Shown piece by piece: positions 1 through 11,720 of a DNA stretch of 64,000 bases. Source of the stretch: Datisca glomerata (Eukaryota > Streptophyta > Magnoliopsida > Cucurbitales > Datiscaceae); contig QANY01013654.1 in assembly GCA_003255025.1 (NCBI GenBank), forward strand, positions 62,001 to 126,000. Reading direction: 5' to 3'. Position numbers and translations under genes: made by a program. Position 1 is the stretch's first letter, and the number at the start of each line of letters is the position of its first letter. The notes below the pieces were generated by a model. That model saw nothing but the letters and a program-made list of their open reading frames with translations. It was not told the origin of the DNA and did not search any database.

Positions 1-1500
1 CATATTGTAGACTGTTTTATCTCCCCTCCCCTCTACAGTTCTGTTTGTTGTTTTTGTTTTTTTTTTTTGGTTTTTAACATGCTAGATTTTATATTTATAG
101 TCTTTTTTATTCGGGATACTATTAAAATTAAATTTGTGACATGGCTAAAATTTAAAAATATAAACATCTCATTCTTTTTTACCCTTTTATCATACTTGTT
201 TTATAAACGTAATCACTCTTTATAATATTCAAAACCCGAAATCCTACCCCGCGATGATTCTCTCGCTCTAGTATGTGTCTTTAGACTAATTGTTTATAAA
301 CTTTTAGAATTAATTATATTCTGAAGTGGATAATTATTTGAAAAAGACAATATCATATCTATAAACCTCTCCCAGATTTAAATAAATTCGTGCTCAACTC
401 AACTTGAAAATATTTAGTAAATGAATAGAATTTGTAAAACAAAAATACCAAAAGTATATGCTGCGAAAAATATATTTTAAAAAATATAAAAATACATAAT
501 AAAAAATATAATGTATCATAAAAGAAAGTGTCATAACTATATACACTAAAAGATGTCATATTTTTTCTTTGTTCTTTTCTTACCGTGTGTTACATGCACG
601 TATATAAATAGAGTTTTTCAGTATTATTACACTTATATATAAAAGTGGGGATGAGAAAAATATTTTTAAACAATTTTATCCTCATCTTTTAAGAAGATTT
701 CTAAATTACCCTTTGACTTCATATTAAATGTTTTGTAGTAATTAACTTATTTAATGAATTAATTAGTAGACTTTTTATATTTTATCAGCATTTTAGTAAC
801 AATAATTATGATTTGTTATAATATTATAATTTATATTAATTACACATGGGGAATGATAGAGAAAATATTATTTAAAAATTCAATAAAAATTAAAAATAGT
901 CAAAAAATTAAAATGTAATACAATGCAATATACATGTTTAAATAATTCATATATATTTCTATACTAACTTGAAGAGGTCGTTGCATTTAACCAAAACATT
1001 ATTAACATTTTCATTTAAATTTATCTGATATTAAAGAATAACATCGAACTTAATATTTGATCATTTTTAAAAAGTTTCCAACAAAAAATTATATACAGTT
1101 TGTGATAAACTTACATGATACATCATTATCATTATATAAAGACCAACGATATATAGTACTTTTGCTAATTAAGTATTAAATGAATCTTACATTTTTTTAG
1201 TAAATTAATTTATTAGAACATAATTTTAAGATTTAATTTTTCATTTACATTAATAAATTTAATATTAAATTGAGTCATGTGCATCCTGATACTTAGTTTA
1301 ACTTAAAAATGGAAAATGTCATTACTACTTGATTTAAAAGCTGGAATGGATTAGATTGGACCACCACCTAGAAAAAGAAAAAGGGAAGTGTGGAAGGGTA
1401 TCAATCATTGGATGAAAACCCCAAATAATAAATTTAAAAAAAAAACAACTTTTGAAAATGAGATGTGGAATTTCACTCACACAGTCACATGCCAATTGCC
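1..1500. other. AT-rich intergenic DNA upstream of the cyclin gene
   Basis: No gene is supported. The stretch is very AT-rich with many homopolymer runs. The short open frames here have low-complexity composition (Phe/Tyr/Leu-rich) and no recognisable domain. I see no terminal repeats that would define a transposon. Confidence 0.6.
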
Positions 1501-1513
1501 AACTATCATACGA

Positions 1514-1673
1514 CCGTTGTTAGGACAAACATAGTAAATTCCTCTCCTCCTCCCTAGACAACAACCCAACAAGCCATATCCTCATGATCCAACGGTCACT
1601 TTTCACTAGCCGTTGTATTTTGAAAAATAAAATTTTATCTCCCATTATACACTTTCCAGATTTAATACCCGTT
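1514..1673 (+). promoter_or_regulatory. Cluster of four MSA-type (AACGG core) M-phase promoter elements
   Basis: Four AACGG cores lie within 160 bp upstream of the cyclin start codon. The best is TCCAACGGTCA at 1588-1598 on the + strand, which fits the full mitosis-specific activator consensus. Three more cores are on the opposite strand, read as CCGTT at 1514-1518, 1610-1614 and 1669-1673. In plants MSA elements are bound by three-repeat MYB (MYB3R) factors and drive G2/M transcription of B cyclins. The position, about 195-355 bp before the ATG of a B2 cyclin, fits that role. The MYB3R link is family knowledge; activity here is inferred. Confidence 0.8.
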
Positions 1674-1867
1674 GTCTTTCCTTCTCTTTATTTCTACCCT
1701 CTGTTCCTTCTTAGTCAGTCAAGAGATTTCTCTGTCTCTTAGTGGAGTAGATGCTCTCTCTCTGGGCATTTAATTTTTCTTTTTAGGGGTTTAGGGGAGC
1801 TTCCAAGGGGAGATTGTTTTTTCCTTACCTTTCTTTTGGGTTCTTCTGCTTCAGATAATCAGAAAGA

Positions 1868-4836
1868 ATGGATATTTCCCAAAAGAAAAATCCTAACTTG
1901 ATCGAACCCATTAATTTTCCAGGTAAAATTTGTTGGAATTTTTGGCGAAGCTCGAAAATTGGGTTCTAATTTCAGAAGTGGGTTTTTCGTTTGACAGTGT
2001 TCAAGAATGAAATATGGTTTCGCATTAAGAATCTGACATTTTTTTCTGTGGAATAAGGTGTGGGAAGGACAGAAATGGAAGGAAGGAAGATTGGGCAAGA
2101 GATAAGTCAAAAGAGAAGGGCTTTAAGCGTAATTAATCAAAATTTAGTGGGAACTCAAGCATACCCTTGTGTTGTTAACAAACGAGCTTTGTTGTCTGGG
2201 TAATTTGATTTTTCAGCTTTGGGATTTTTTTTTCTTGATTAGATATTTTTTTTTCTTTTTCAAAATTGGTTTTTAATTTTTTTAACGTTTTCTCAGAAAA
2301 CATGTTATATGTGAAAAGAAGCAGGCTGATCCATTTCATAGACCAATCACAAGGTTAGGATGTTGAACCTTTTTTTTAATCTGTCTCTCTCACCCTACTG
2401 TTTGGTTGCTGAGAAAGTAGGAAAGAGACTCTAAAAATTAGTGTTCGTTTTGATTTTCTATCAAAATTCTTGAAGGTATGTTTGGATCTTGCAAATTAGG
2501 AGGGAAAGGAAAAGGAAATTTGTGAAGGATTGATTGTATTTCCATTGTCTCGAAAGCATGTTTTGATCTTTCTTTTGTATTTTTCAAGATAACAACATAG
2601 CCTGAGTTTCTCTCTTGGCTCTGGATTTTCTTACCAATCAAACAAACTGAGATTTACATTTAGTTCCTCGATAGTTTATTATTCAAATTTATCTCCTGAT
2701 TCTGATTTTGAATGGGCGTGTTGATGTTCTCTCAGGCAGTTCGCTGCACAAATTGCAAATAATCAGAAACCTGTTCCTCAGGTAGCACTTACCTCCTCAC
2801 ACATACTTGGAATCACTCTAGGAGCTACTAGAAGACCTTAAAATCACTAAAATCTTTTTAAATGTTCTTTACAGTTTATAAGAAATTCAAAAGTTTTCAA
2901 AAATTCAAATCCATATTGTTGTTAAATGAATCGGACAGGAACCTAATAAGTCAAACTGTAAGGGATTTGGAGAGTCAATATTCATAGATGAAGAATGCAA
3001 GTCACCAGAAGATCATTTAGACCCTGAGCCAATGTTTTTAGAAGAAGACACAGAAACAGAAACTATGCAGGAAGAACCGAGTCTGATGGTATATATATCT
3101 TCCAAAGAACTCAAAATTCGTTTATTGTCTCAGTTAAATTAACAAAACCCCATTTCTTTTAATTTTTTTCAGGAGGAGGTTGAAATGGAAGATCTAGTAG
3201 AAGAGCCAGTTGTGGATATTGACAGTAAGGATGCAAACAACCCACTTGCTGTTGTAGATTACATCGACGATCTCTATGCTTACTACCGGAAAATGGAGGT
3301 AATTTGAATTAGTCAGATTCATTCAAGTAAATTCTAGTTCAGTATGATGAGTGCATTAAAAAAAATACTTCTTTTCTTCAGAGTTTGAGCTGTGTTTCAT
3401 CTAATTACATGGAAAACCAATTTGACATTAATGAGAAGATGAGGGCAATACTAATTGACTGGCTTATTGAGGTAAATTACCATCAATGGTAACATTTCCA
3501 TGTTAAACCCGAAAAGTTCAACAATCTGAACTTATTCTTAAATAGATGAATAATGCTAATTGTGAATGATATGGTACAAATGGACAGGTGCACGATAAGT
3601 TTGATCTGATGAGCGAGACGTTGTTTCTTTCAGTTAATCTGATAGACAGATTTTTGGAAAAGCAAAGTGTAGTAAGAAAGAAGCTGCAGTTAGTAGGATT
3701 GGTTGCTATGCTCTTAGCATGTAAATATGAGGAAGTATCTGTTCCTGTTGTTGGTGATTTGATTCTTATTTCAGACAAAGCTTACACTAGAACTGAAGTC
3801 ATTGAAATGGTAAATAACATCACTTTTTATTATAAAATCATAATTTTTGTAGCGGATTAATTATATTAATCCATTTTTGCCATCTTCAGGAGACACTGAT
3901 GCTCAATACACTGCAGTTTAACATGTCAGTTCCAACACCATATGTTTTCATTAGAAGGTTCCTTAAGGCTTCTCAGTCTGAAAAAAAGGTTGATCAGTTG
4001 GATTAATTATTCATTATTTCTTAAGAATGTAGAGAATGAGTTAGGCTGATGATTAATTGTGTGGGATTGAATGAAGCAGATAGAGGTATTGGCATTCTTC
4101 TTGGTGGAGCTTTCACTAGTGGAATATGAAATGGTAAAGTATGCACCATCACTGGTAGCTGCTGCTGCAATATACACAGCTCATTGTACTCTCTATGGGA
4201 TTAAGCAGTGGAACAAGACATGTGAATGGCATTCTACCTACTCTGAGGATCAGCTCTTGTGGGTATTCTTGTCTTCTTTTTTACATATACAATTTCTTTG
4301 GGCCCTCCGTCAAAGTCATTTAAAAAAAACCCAATATTTTAGTTTTAATCCCATTTTACCCTCAACTCTTCAAGCTATTTGTGGGTGTCCTTGTTTTCCT
4401 AAGTCACTTTCAAAAAATAACACAACTTTTTAAAAATTTGTTGTCCTCTCAAGCAGCACATTTTACACGTTAAGAAACTAACCCATTGTTCCATGTGAAG
4501 AGTTGAAGTAGACACTCTTTATTTTGTTTTACTAGTAGGGGAGGATTTGGATTGTAATGCTCTTGAATGTTTTAAGTCATTTTTACAAAATAACTTTTAA
4601 TTTCCAATTTTCACCATTGTAGTATTATACTACAGTGGATAGAGAGGCAAGTTTGAAATTTTTATTTATATGTTTGTTTTGTTTGTTTTAAAAGGGAATG
4701 CTCAAGATTGATAGTGGGTTATCACCAAAAGGCAGCAACAGGGAGATTGACAGGAGTACATAGAAAATACAGTACAACAAAGTTTGGGCACACAGCAAAG
4801 TGTGAACCAGCTTCTTTCCTTTTGGAAACTCAATAA
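1868..4836 (+). CDS. CYCB2: G2/mitotic-specific cyclin B2 (CYCB2), 11 exons
   Basis: B2-type mitotic cyclin, which binds and activates a cyclin-dependent kinase at G2/M in the nucleus. My exon model is 1868-1922, 2058-2199, 2297-2353, 2736-2781, 2939-3088, 3173-3298, 3382-3471, 3588-3809, 3890-3988, 4080-4258 and 4695-4836. All introns are GT-AG, phases agree, and the total is 1308 nt, giving 435 residues, close to the roughly 430 usual for plant B2 cyclins. A destruction box ([10 protein letters not shown], residues 38-47) marks it for APC/C turnover. The cyclin-box hallmark [13 protein letters not shown] is at residues 212-224, followed by [20 protein letters not shown] and CKYEEVSVP. The C-terminal cyclin fold runs from about residue 315 to 430. 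KFDLM and NLIDRFL favour B2 over B1. The MSA cluster upstream fits mitotic expression. I see no frameshift or missing key residue. Confidence 0.95.
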
Positions 4837-5153
4837 CAAGAAGAAGAAATCAGCCACTTGTAATGCAGGCAGCCATTGCGCAGTTGATTGTTACTTCTAA
4901 CTAACTACAACAACATCTCTAAGAAAGAAAATTTGATTGTGTGGGTGGTGGGCCAAAACATTTGAATATAAAAAAATTCTTTTAGATGATGATTTTTTTA
5001 ATACCCAGTTAGTTGCTTCGGTTGTTTTCACTTTACAGCCGAGTTGTTGTATTATTATTCTTCTTTTTTTCAAGAAATAAACTGAACTACGTGTTTGGGA
5101 AAAAAATACTTTACACCTTCACGGTTGCAACAACAATAATGAGATATGATGAT

Positions 5154-5305
5154 AAGTTTGGCAAAAACGTTGTGTTCATCAATAATTTGTTTTTTCATAG
5201 AAATCACTAGAGTAATAATGAGTAACTTAAGTTTGGCAAAAACGTTGTGTTCATCAATAATTTGTTTTTCATAGAAATCACTAGAGTATAATGAGAGTAA
5301 CTTAA
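5154..5305. repeat. Tandem duplication, about 75-bp unit, two copies
   Basis: Two near-identical direct copies sit head to tail at about 5154-5228 and 5229-5305. They share AAGTTTGGCAAAAACGTTG, then a TTCATCAATAATTTG block and an AATCACTAGAGTA block. They differ by a few single-base indels. The repeat is non-coding, downstream of the cyclin 3' end. Confidence 0.85.
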
Positions 5306-5750
5306 GATTCGGATGATCGAAGACCGCTTGCTGTGCGCAATTTGGGAAGACCACCAGCGTTCTGAGCTTTGCGCAAGGTGGTGGGTGCAATGCAATTTTC
5401 CTGTTTTGGTCTTTCTTATCGAGACTAAAATGAATGCAAGTGATGGTTTTGTTTCGGGTGATGGTCCGTTTCCGTGGAGTTCCACTGGTTCCTTGCAGAA
5501 GTATTCTATCTCCCTTAAGAGCTGAGGTTCAGAGAGGTTGGGCTCATGTAGGGTCTATCTGGCAGGAAATCCAAGTATTGCAATTTGAAAATGTTGTTTT
5601 GGAGAACCAATAAGAGCCTTTCTGGAAGCAACGATCAAGGATGGGCTGGCTTAAATGCGAGGACAGTCTCAATGGCGGAGGAATACCATTCTAGGCATGT
5701 TTGATTCATAAATTTGGTAAGAGCAGTCCATCCTACTTAAAAGACTCTTA

Positions 5751-5993
5751 TTGTGTAAATTTGGTATATATGCACCACAAGACTCTTATTGTGTTCTCAT
5801 CCTTAAAAGTCCAAACCCCACTACACCTGATTACAGACTCATTAGCTTGCACAATGTTGTGTATAAGTTAATTTCTAAATTCATTGCTAAGAGACTAAAG
5901 AGTATTTTTCCCGAGGTGATTTCGAAATTCCAAAGCGCTTTTGTGAAGGGCAGGGTATATTATGATTTGCTTTTGAAAAGATCCAGTCTTTGA
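5751..5993 (+). pseudogene. LINE reverse transcriptase fragment
   Basis: A short open stretch matches the first conserved block of plant LINE reverse transcriptases: DYRLISLHNVVYKLISKFIA, then RLK, FPEVISKFQSAFVKGR. The usual family form is YRPISLCNVxYKxISK...QSAFVxGR. The catalytic YADD block and everything after it are missing, so this is a fragment only. It lies in order between the endonuclease and RNase H pieces of the same remnant. Confidence 0.85.
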
Positions 5994-6645
5994 ACAAGAA
6001 AATGAACAGGAAGGTGCGGAAGTTGGTTATTCAGTAGAATGTAACTTTGTTGTGGCTACGATGCGGAAGTTGGCTTTTCACTGCTGGTTATGAGCCATGG
6101 TGGTGAATCCAAGATTTGTTGACATTTTGGTAAGAAAATGGTCCTTCCCAGTTAGAGGCGGTTTAGACTTATTTTTGCAGAATCATGGTGCTTCTTTCGA
6201 GAATGCAGGTTTTTGGTTGTGGAAAGGGCTTTGGATTCTTTCCATCCCAAATTTACAAAACCAAGATATTCATGCGAGATTTATGGTAATCCAGGTTCTA
6301 CTTTCGCATGCCATTTTTGTGTCCTTCGGTTAAGGATGTTTGAAGGAGAAGAGTGGTTGCTCGGTCCTGGTTCTGAACAATGGCAACGGGACTTATGCTG
6401 GGCTTCGTAATGGTCAACTTCTCTTCCCTTTACACGGGTGTGCTAACTAAGGTGGTCTTATTTGTTGGGTGATTTTTCTGAAATAGCATTCTCCATCAAA
6501 CTAATTTTTTGGTTAGTCTTGAAATCTTGGCTTGCGTAGACAAGTTTTTAACAAAGTATAACCTTGCCAACTCAGTTTCTAATCTTGCATGTCAGGTTTG
6601 AACCTCTATGACTAGCTAGACCAGACTATAATAGGGTTGTTTTAG

Positions 6646-7087
6646 GATTAATGTTGATGGAGCTACTGTGGTTTCAAGTAGTGTTGTCAGAGGGTCGATT
6701 CGAGATTGTAGAGGATTGGTTACCTGTCCGTTCTCCAAGCATTTTGAGCGATGCTTCTCATCTCTTAGCACTGAAGCTCTTGCATTATTAGAAGGCTTAT
6801 CCTTAGCCATCAGTTGCGGGACCACTGTCAATGAAGTTGAATCTGACTCCATCGAGTTGGTTCAAGCCTTAAACTCAAAGTTGAGGCTTTTTAGAGTTGT
6901 GTTCTATCAATGCCAAGTGCAAGTCTTGTTTGATCATGTAAAATTATCCTCAGCGTGTAAACATATTTCGTGCTCCTTTAATGAAGTTGCGCATAGCTTA
7001 GCTCATCTTGATCTTTGTGTTAATGACACCATTGTTTGGAGGGATTCAACACCCCTTATTGTTGCTGAAATTCTTGTTCTTGAGTAG
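6646..7087 (+). pseudogene. LINE C-terminal RNase H domain fragment
   Basis: An open frame of about 145 codons resembles the RNase H domain found at the C terminus of plant LINE polyproteins. It starts with an NVDGAT-type first block, followed by RDCRGL, EALALLEGLSLAISCG and VESDSIELVQAL. Later it has the CSFNEVAHSLAHL block typical of the family's RxxNxxAHxLA motif. The first acidic residue, the middle Glu and the Asp of VESDS are visible. No start codon is expected because it is the end of a polyprotein. Confidence 0.8.
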
Positions 7088-7100
7088 TAATTTTTTGCTA

Positions 7101-8192
7101 GTTAAAAAAAAGATGGGCCATGCTTTTAAGCTTCATGCAAAGCATAGAAAAAATGACTATAACCCAATATAAGGAAATGTTGTACGTGCTACATCCATGC
7201 ATGGGCTATGATTCTAAGCATGGACATGCACAAGCCAGCAAAAGTGCAGTCCGATAAGTGACATAACCAGAGCTTTGATATTTTCGCACATATCAAGCAA
7301 GACATACAGACTAAGCATATATGAACATGTCATGCTATACTGATGTAATAATTTTCAAGGACCCAAGACCAGAAGGCCTCACTAAACCTGTTCCTCTTTG
7401 ATATTTAATATTATAGAGTTCATTTCCTTCCCTATATGATACAGCTCAAAACAGAAACCCATTTCAAATAAGTCTATGACCTATTCGGAGGACACATCCC
7501 GACCATCTTAGTAGAAGATTCTCGTACGTCTGCAAAAAAGGGAGGGAAAGCATTAGTAGATGGAAAGCACATAGAGTCGTAATTAATGGAGGGTGTAATG
7601 TGGAAAAATCACCAGGTTAAAAAAAGGGTACTTTGGGCTCTAAGATTTCTTGCCTATAACAAGAAAGCGCGCAGAGGCTGCAAATGACAACGAAATCACC
7701 GCAGTAGACGAAAGGGATAGGGATCTATTCTGAAAAAACTTATTTCATGAAATAGTTCTAGGCTTGGATAACAGTTATATAGCGTCATGATGATCATGAC
7801 TACTGTAACTTGATAGTCTATGTGATATAAGACTATACATTCACCTCATAACTAAAAAAATATTTGTTCTTATCAGTTTGTTTTTACAGTTAAAGAGGGA
7901 ACAAATACAGGTTGATAGTGGACTAACATCTTGCCATGTGATGGAGGCTCAATGAGCGGTTGATCTTACAATGGTAAGTGGTTGATCCTACAATTGATAT
8001 CAGACCATGGTGGTTAGAGGTTCGACCCTCAAGAAATACATTGTAGGTGTTTCGGGCAGGGGCGGATGTTAAGGACTAGGGTCAAGTGAACCCACTCAAA
8101 ACAATTATTTTTTTATTTATATTTTTTTGACCGTTTTAAATTTTGACCCTACTGACTTTTCAATTATAACTTCCATTGTATTTCTTAGGTTT
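7101..8192. other. Non-coding interval; one weak tRNA-like B-box
   Basis: No gene is supported. At 8018-8029 AGGTTCGACCCT resembles a Pol III B-box, as found in tRNA-derived SINEs. I see no convincing A-box at the right distance, no tail and no target duplication, so I do not call a SINE. Confidence 0.4.
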
Positions 8193-8380
8193 GGGAGTGC
8201 AGCGCCCGCTTTGTTGGGGGAGCGGGAGTGTAGCGGTGGCTTGGTTGGGGGAGCGGTAGTGTAGCGTTCGCTTGGCGGAGCGGGAGTGCATCGACTGCTT
8301 GGGGAGCGAGAGTGCAGCGCCTGCTTGGGGGAGCGAGAGTCCAACGTCGGCTTGGGGGAGCGGGAGATCGACAGCTTGGG
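8193..8380. repeat. GC-rich minisatellite, about seven degenerate units of 26-32 bp
   Basis: A tandem array of a unit like GGGGGAGCGGGAGTGNAGCG followed by a variable part and GCTTGG. I count about seven units, some expanded by a GGTT insertion. It stands out from the AT-rich surroundings. On the minus strand it reads open in two frames as a Ser/Pro/Arg-rich repeat peptide (8117-8344 and 8185-8409), which I treat as a by-product of the repeat and not as genes. Confidence 0.85.
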
Positions 8381-8701
8381 CTTAGTATTTTCTTGCTTGC
8401 TCTAACCAAGTCTTTATTTTATTTGCAGATCTTGCTTTCACAGACCATCAAATAGGTAGCAGTGTGAATGTACGAGTCGAGCTCTCTACTTTTGATTCCT
8501 CCTCTCTTCAGGTGAATGAAATACTCGTTGTTATACTGAGAATTTTCGTAAGTAGGATGTCTCATGATGAACATGCCTCTCTTATAAAATGTTTGTAATA
8601 TGATTCCGACTTTAAAAAAATATTTTGCTTCCGTCAGACATGCCTCCATTGAATGTGCCTCCGTCGTAGGGTATTTGTAGTCTGTTTCTTAGTGATTTCA
8701 T

Positions 8702-9532
8702 ATGGACTTAGTGATTTTGCATGTAGCCATGTTTCTTTCTTGTAACACATGCTCTTTTTTATTCATATCCATGTCTTCTTCAAAGGTTGAGCTTACTGCA
8801 GGCAAATGTGAACCAACTCCTTCCGTTTCTCCCAAACCATGGTCTTTAATGAAGTCTATTGTTGATCGCGTGATTAATGGCATGTCGAAGTCAATTGAAG
8901 GGGAGATTAATTTTAGAGTCTTGATGGAGGGGGAGGGCGAGCAAGTTGAGTTCCTTAGGCTTATGCAAGTGTCGTTCCTTGCGAACGCTCGTGATGATTT
9001 TCTGATTCCCCCCATTGGTTTGGGGAGTCATTGCAAGTCTGGGGTCGGCTGGGAGGACTTGCGTGTACACATACTTTTTGACTCTAAGTATGTTGCCTTG
9101 TTAAAGAGAGCCGACCTTTTGGAAGCATTGGAGGTGGCGTCCAAATTGTCGATCCAACGTGACACCGTCATACACTTATTCATCGTTGGTGCAGCTACTC
9201 ACACACTTACATCGCTGCTTGAGGGGAGTTTACCCCTACACTAGAGAATGTGCACGTACTGTTGCATCTTCTTGCATTTGGTGATTATCGCGCCCTCTCT
9301 AAACATTATGTGGCCTGAAATGCACAGGGTGATAGATCTTCTTGAGGATGGTTTGAAGAAATCTTACAGGCCTTCTTTTGGCGGTAGACATCGGAAAAGG
9401 GCCAACTTTTCTGGTTGGATAGGTAATTTCTTCAAGGATTATGATTCGAGTCTGAAGAAATCTGCAAGACGGTTCAGATTTGACTGTTTGCAGCATGGGA
9501 GCGGATTACCCATAAAATCCCTGGAAACATAA
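8702..9532 (+). pseudogene. Broken ORF, possibly a plant-mobile-domain (aminotransferase-like) remnant
   Basis: Two open segments in the same frame (8702-9244 and 9248-9532) are separated by a stop at 9242-9244. The first has WEDLR, then YVALLKRADLLEAL, LSIQRDTVIHLF and THTLTSLLEGSLPL. This pattern resembles the start of transposon-derived plant mobile domain proteins (a helical segment, QRDT..., THTF, then a GE/TLED block). The second segment has an FSGWIGNFFKDY piece, like the F..W...FF block of those proteins. The match is by memory and weak. An alternative is an unrelated retrotransposon ORF. The internal stop makes it a pseudogene. Confidence 0.4.
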
Positions 9533-10427
9533 ATCCTGACTTAAAGAAATTCAAAGATCGAGAAATCCTTAAATCAGGAAATTGTGACAACTTGAAAAAG
9601 AAAGAAATTTCCAAACCTTTTTCATTACATTTTCCAGTTACAACTTGATCGATCCAACGCGTAAACCATGTCAGACCAATACCGATCAATATTGGAACGA
9701 AACAGATTCGAACTTCTCCTAGAATATCCAACTCCCCCTTCTAAATGGTCTTGAGCACATGAAAGCCTTCCACTCATTATTCTTTTTACAAAAGCACTTC
9801 GTTCATTCCATTTGAACGAACCAAAGGACACACCACAAGCAGAAGTGTACCACCCTCGATCAAACTAGAAATTTCATAAGAGAATAAAGATCGTTGAACT
9901 AACCAGATGGGTTGCCCAAAACCTAGAGCTGACATTTAAATCAAAAATCAGTGTCAGACCCAGGCTATCAGAAAAATGCAGACTGAAGCGGAGGATCACA
10001 AAATGGAAGACAACAAGGGGAAAACCAAGCGCTTGTGCGAAAGAAGAAGCGAAAGAGAGTTTTTTGAGCCTGCAAGCAGCAAACAACAACGGTTTAAAAG
10101 CCGTTGCGCGCTAGCTTGTAGTTTAGGGGGTAGCCTTTTCGAAAATGGATATATAATCTAAGGTCAGCTTTTTGGAACCCTAGTTTTGGAGTTTTCCCCA
10201 ACCTATACCTTACTAAAAAAAAGGAGCTTACCCTTTTCACCTGCATTGCACTGCCGTATTGTTGTGATGTTCTATATTCAAATAGCGAAGATTCACGAAG
10301 AAGTATTGCACTATTTACCAGCGAGTGGTATTATTGGACTGATCATTTGGTGGGAAATGTTCTTCATTTTAGATAGTGAAACCATTCGATTACTACCAAC
10401 CCATATAGGGAAACCATTCGATTACTA
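9533..10427. other. Interval without a supported gene
   Basis: Several short open frames exist on both strands but none has a recognisable domain. A 6-bp-arm inverted repeat (CAACGG, 8-nt loop, CCGTTG) lies near 10088-10108. A short local duplication of ACCATTCGATTACTA occurs near 10381-10425. I see nothing else. Confidence 0.5.
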
Positions 10428-10685
10428 TCATAGATGAAGTTTATCATGGGTGTTCTTAAGAAGATGCGTTGGAGCTCCATTAAGTAGCAATATTACGTAG
10501 CACATTTTTAGAGTTAAAATTTTCCGAGTTCCTCCATTCATTCCAGGTTTCGGTAGAGGAGAGCGAGCCAACTGGCTTATATCACGCCTAGTTGCCTCAG
10601 TGGCTATTGTTTCAAGCAACGACACAATATTTTCGTGTACAAAAAAAGAAGTAACTGACAAAATGCCTAGGCAAAGTATTTCTTG

Positions 10686-10915
10686 ATAAAGTTGAAGTTG
10701 AGAGGTGATGGTAATGGGTGTCTTGTTTGGGGATCGACTAAATGAAAATATCCATTTTCGGCTAAGGATATTATCTCGTAGGGGCCTTCCTATTTTGGTG
10801 TGAACTTTTGATCGTGCATACCTCGCATGACATAATCTGCCGCTTTCAATACTAGGTCACCTTCGCGGAACACCCGTGGACGTACCATCGCCTTGTAGGT
10901 TTTGATCATTCTCTC
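10686..10915 (-). pseudogene. Gypsy integrase C-terminal fragment with in-frame stop
   Basis: The minus strand reads MVRPRVFREGDLVLKAAD, then KFTPK, a stop at the position of a Trp, then EGPYEIISLAENGYF. This matches the gypsy integrase end (R.F..GDLVL.......KF...WEGPY.I). The Trp codon TGG has become TAG. It ends the polyprotein; no LTR could be recognised after it. Confidence 0.8.
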
Positions 10916-11089
10916 CTAATAGGCTTGGGTGCTTTCCTTGGCCTTATCTCTCCTCTCATCTATAGCTTCTAGATCACCAAAACGTGTGGGGGCACTCGGA
11001 TCCTACTGAAGATGCCAGCTTAGCTGATGGTATCATTACCTCTACAGGTATGACTGTTTCACAGCCATAGACCAAGCAAATGGGGTTGC

Positions 11090-11609
11090 TTACGTCGAGG
11101 ACCGTTTCACTGTTCGGTATGCCCATAGTGCTAAAAGAAATAATTCATGCCATGTGTTCTGGGCGTCGTGGATCATATGACTAAGTATCCTCAGTAACAT
11201 CGTGTTAGTTGCCTCGGCTTGACCATTCCCCTTGGGATAATATAGGTGTGGACTTATCATGTCGGATGTCGTATACTTCGAACAGTTCAACCACCACATT
11301 GCATGTGAATGTCGTCCTATTGTTCGAGATAATTCGTCTTGGTAGCCCAAATTGACATATGATGTTCTCTTTGATAAAGTTATAGACCTGCCCACTTGTC
11401 CCCTTCTTGAGAGCTATGGCCTCTGCCCATTTAGTGTAACAATCTGTAGTAACAAGGATCCAAATGTAACCTTTTAATGCAGGGAGATGGGTCCAACAAA
11501 GTCTAGAGCCCATGTATGAATGGCCAAGGGACCTCCGTTGGGTGCAAGGATACAAATGGGGCGTGTATAACATTTTCGAAGACCTGGCAAGCGTGACATT
11601 TTCGTGCAT
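11090..11609 (-). pseudogene. Gypsy integrase core fragments
   Basis: Two overlapping frames together show the core: VTTDCYTKWAEAIALK, a FIKENIICQFGLPRRIISNN stretch, and in the other frame NGQAEATNTMLLRIL followed by WHELFLLALWAYRTVKRSST. The family pattern is D.FTKW.EA...., ..FG.P..I.SDNG, NGQ.E..N. The second acidic residue (SDNG) reads SNNR here, so the active site is lost. The frame switch near 11205-11395 is a frameshift. Confidence 0.85.
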
Positions 11610-11720
11610 AGTCTAATGTATCAGCTTCCATGGTGGGCCAATAGTACCCTATCCTGTGCAATTTCTTGTATAGCCTCTTGCCTCCTTGGTGTTCACCACA
11701 TGCCCCTTTGTGTACTTCCT

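Larger units (their letters stand above)
5390..7100 (+). mobile_element. Decayed LINE (non-LTR retrotransposon) remnant
   Basis: Fragments of a plant L1-type LINE occur in the right order on the + strand. An endonuclease-like piece (VLVFLIETK, near 5400-5430) comes first. A linker piece (EPFWKQRSRMGWLK, near 5613-5655) matches the segment before the reverse transcriptase. Then come a reverse-transcriptase piece (5751-5993) and a C-terminal RNase H domain (about 6646-7087). The frames are broken repeatedly and most of the RT is missing, so the element is dead. An A-rich tract near 7104 may be the 3' end. I could not define a target-site duplication. Confidence 0.8.

Noticed and set aside
359..559. 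Phe/Tyr-rich minus frame
   Set aside because: Low-complexity reading of AT-rich DNA.
7920..8080. Possible tRNA-derived SINE
   Set aside because: Only a B-box-like sequence is present; A-box, tail and target duplication are missing.
8117..8409. Minus-strand Ser/Pro/Arg-rich frames
   Set aside because: They follow from the tandem repeat; there is no domain and no support for a gene.
9625..10089. Minus-strand frames in the spacer before gypsy-1
   Set aside because: No recognisable domain, and no splice pattern that links them into a gene.
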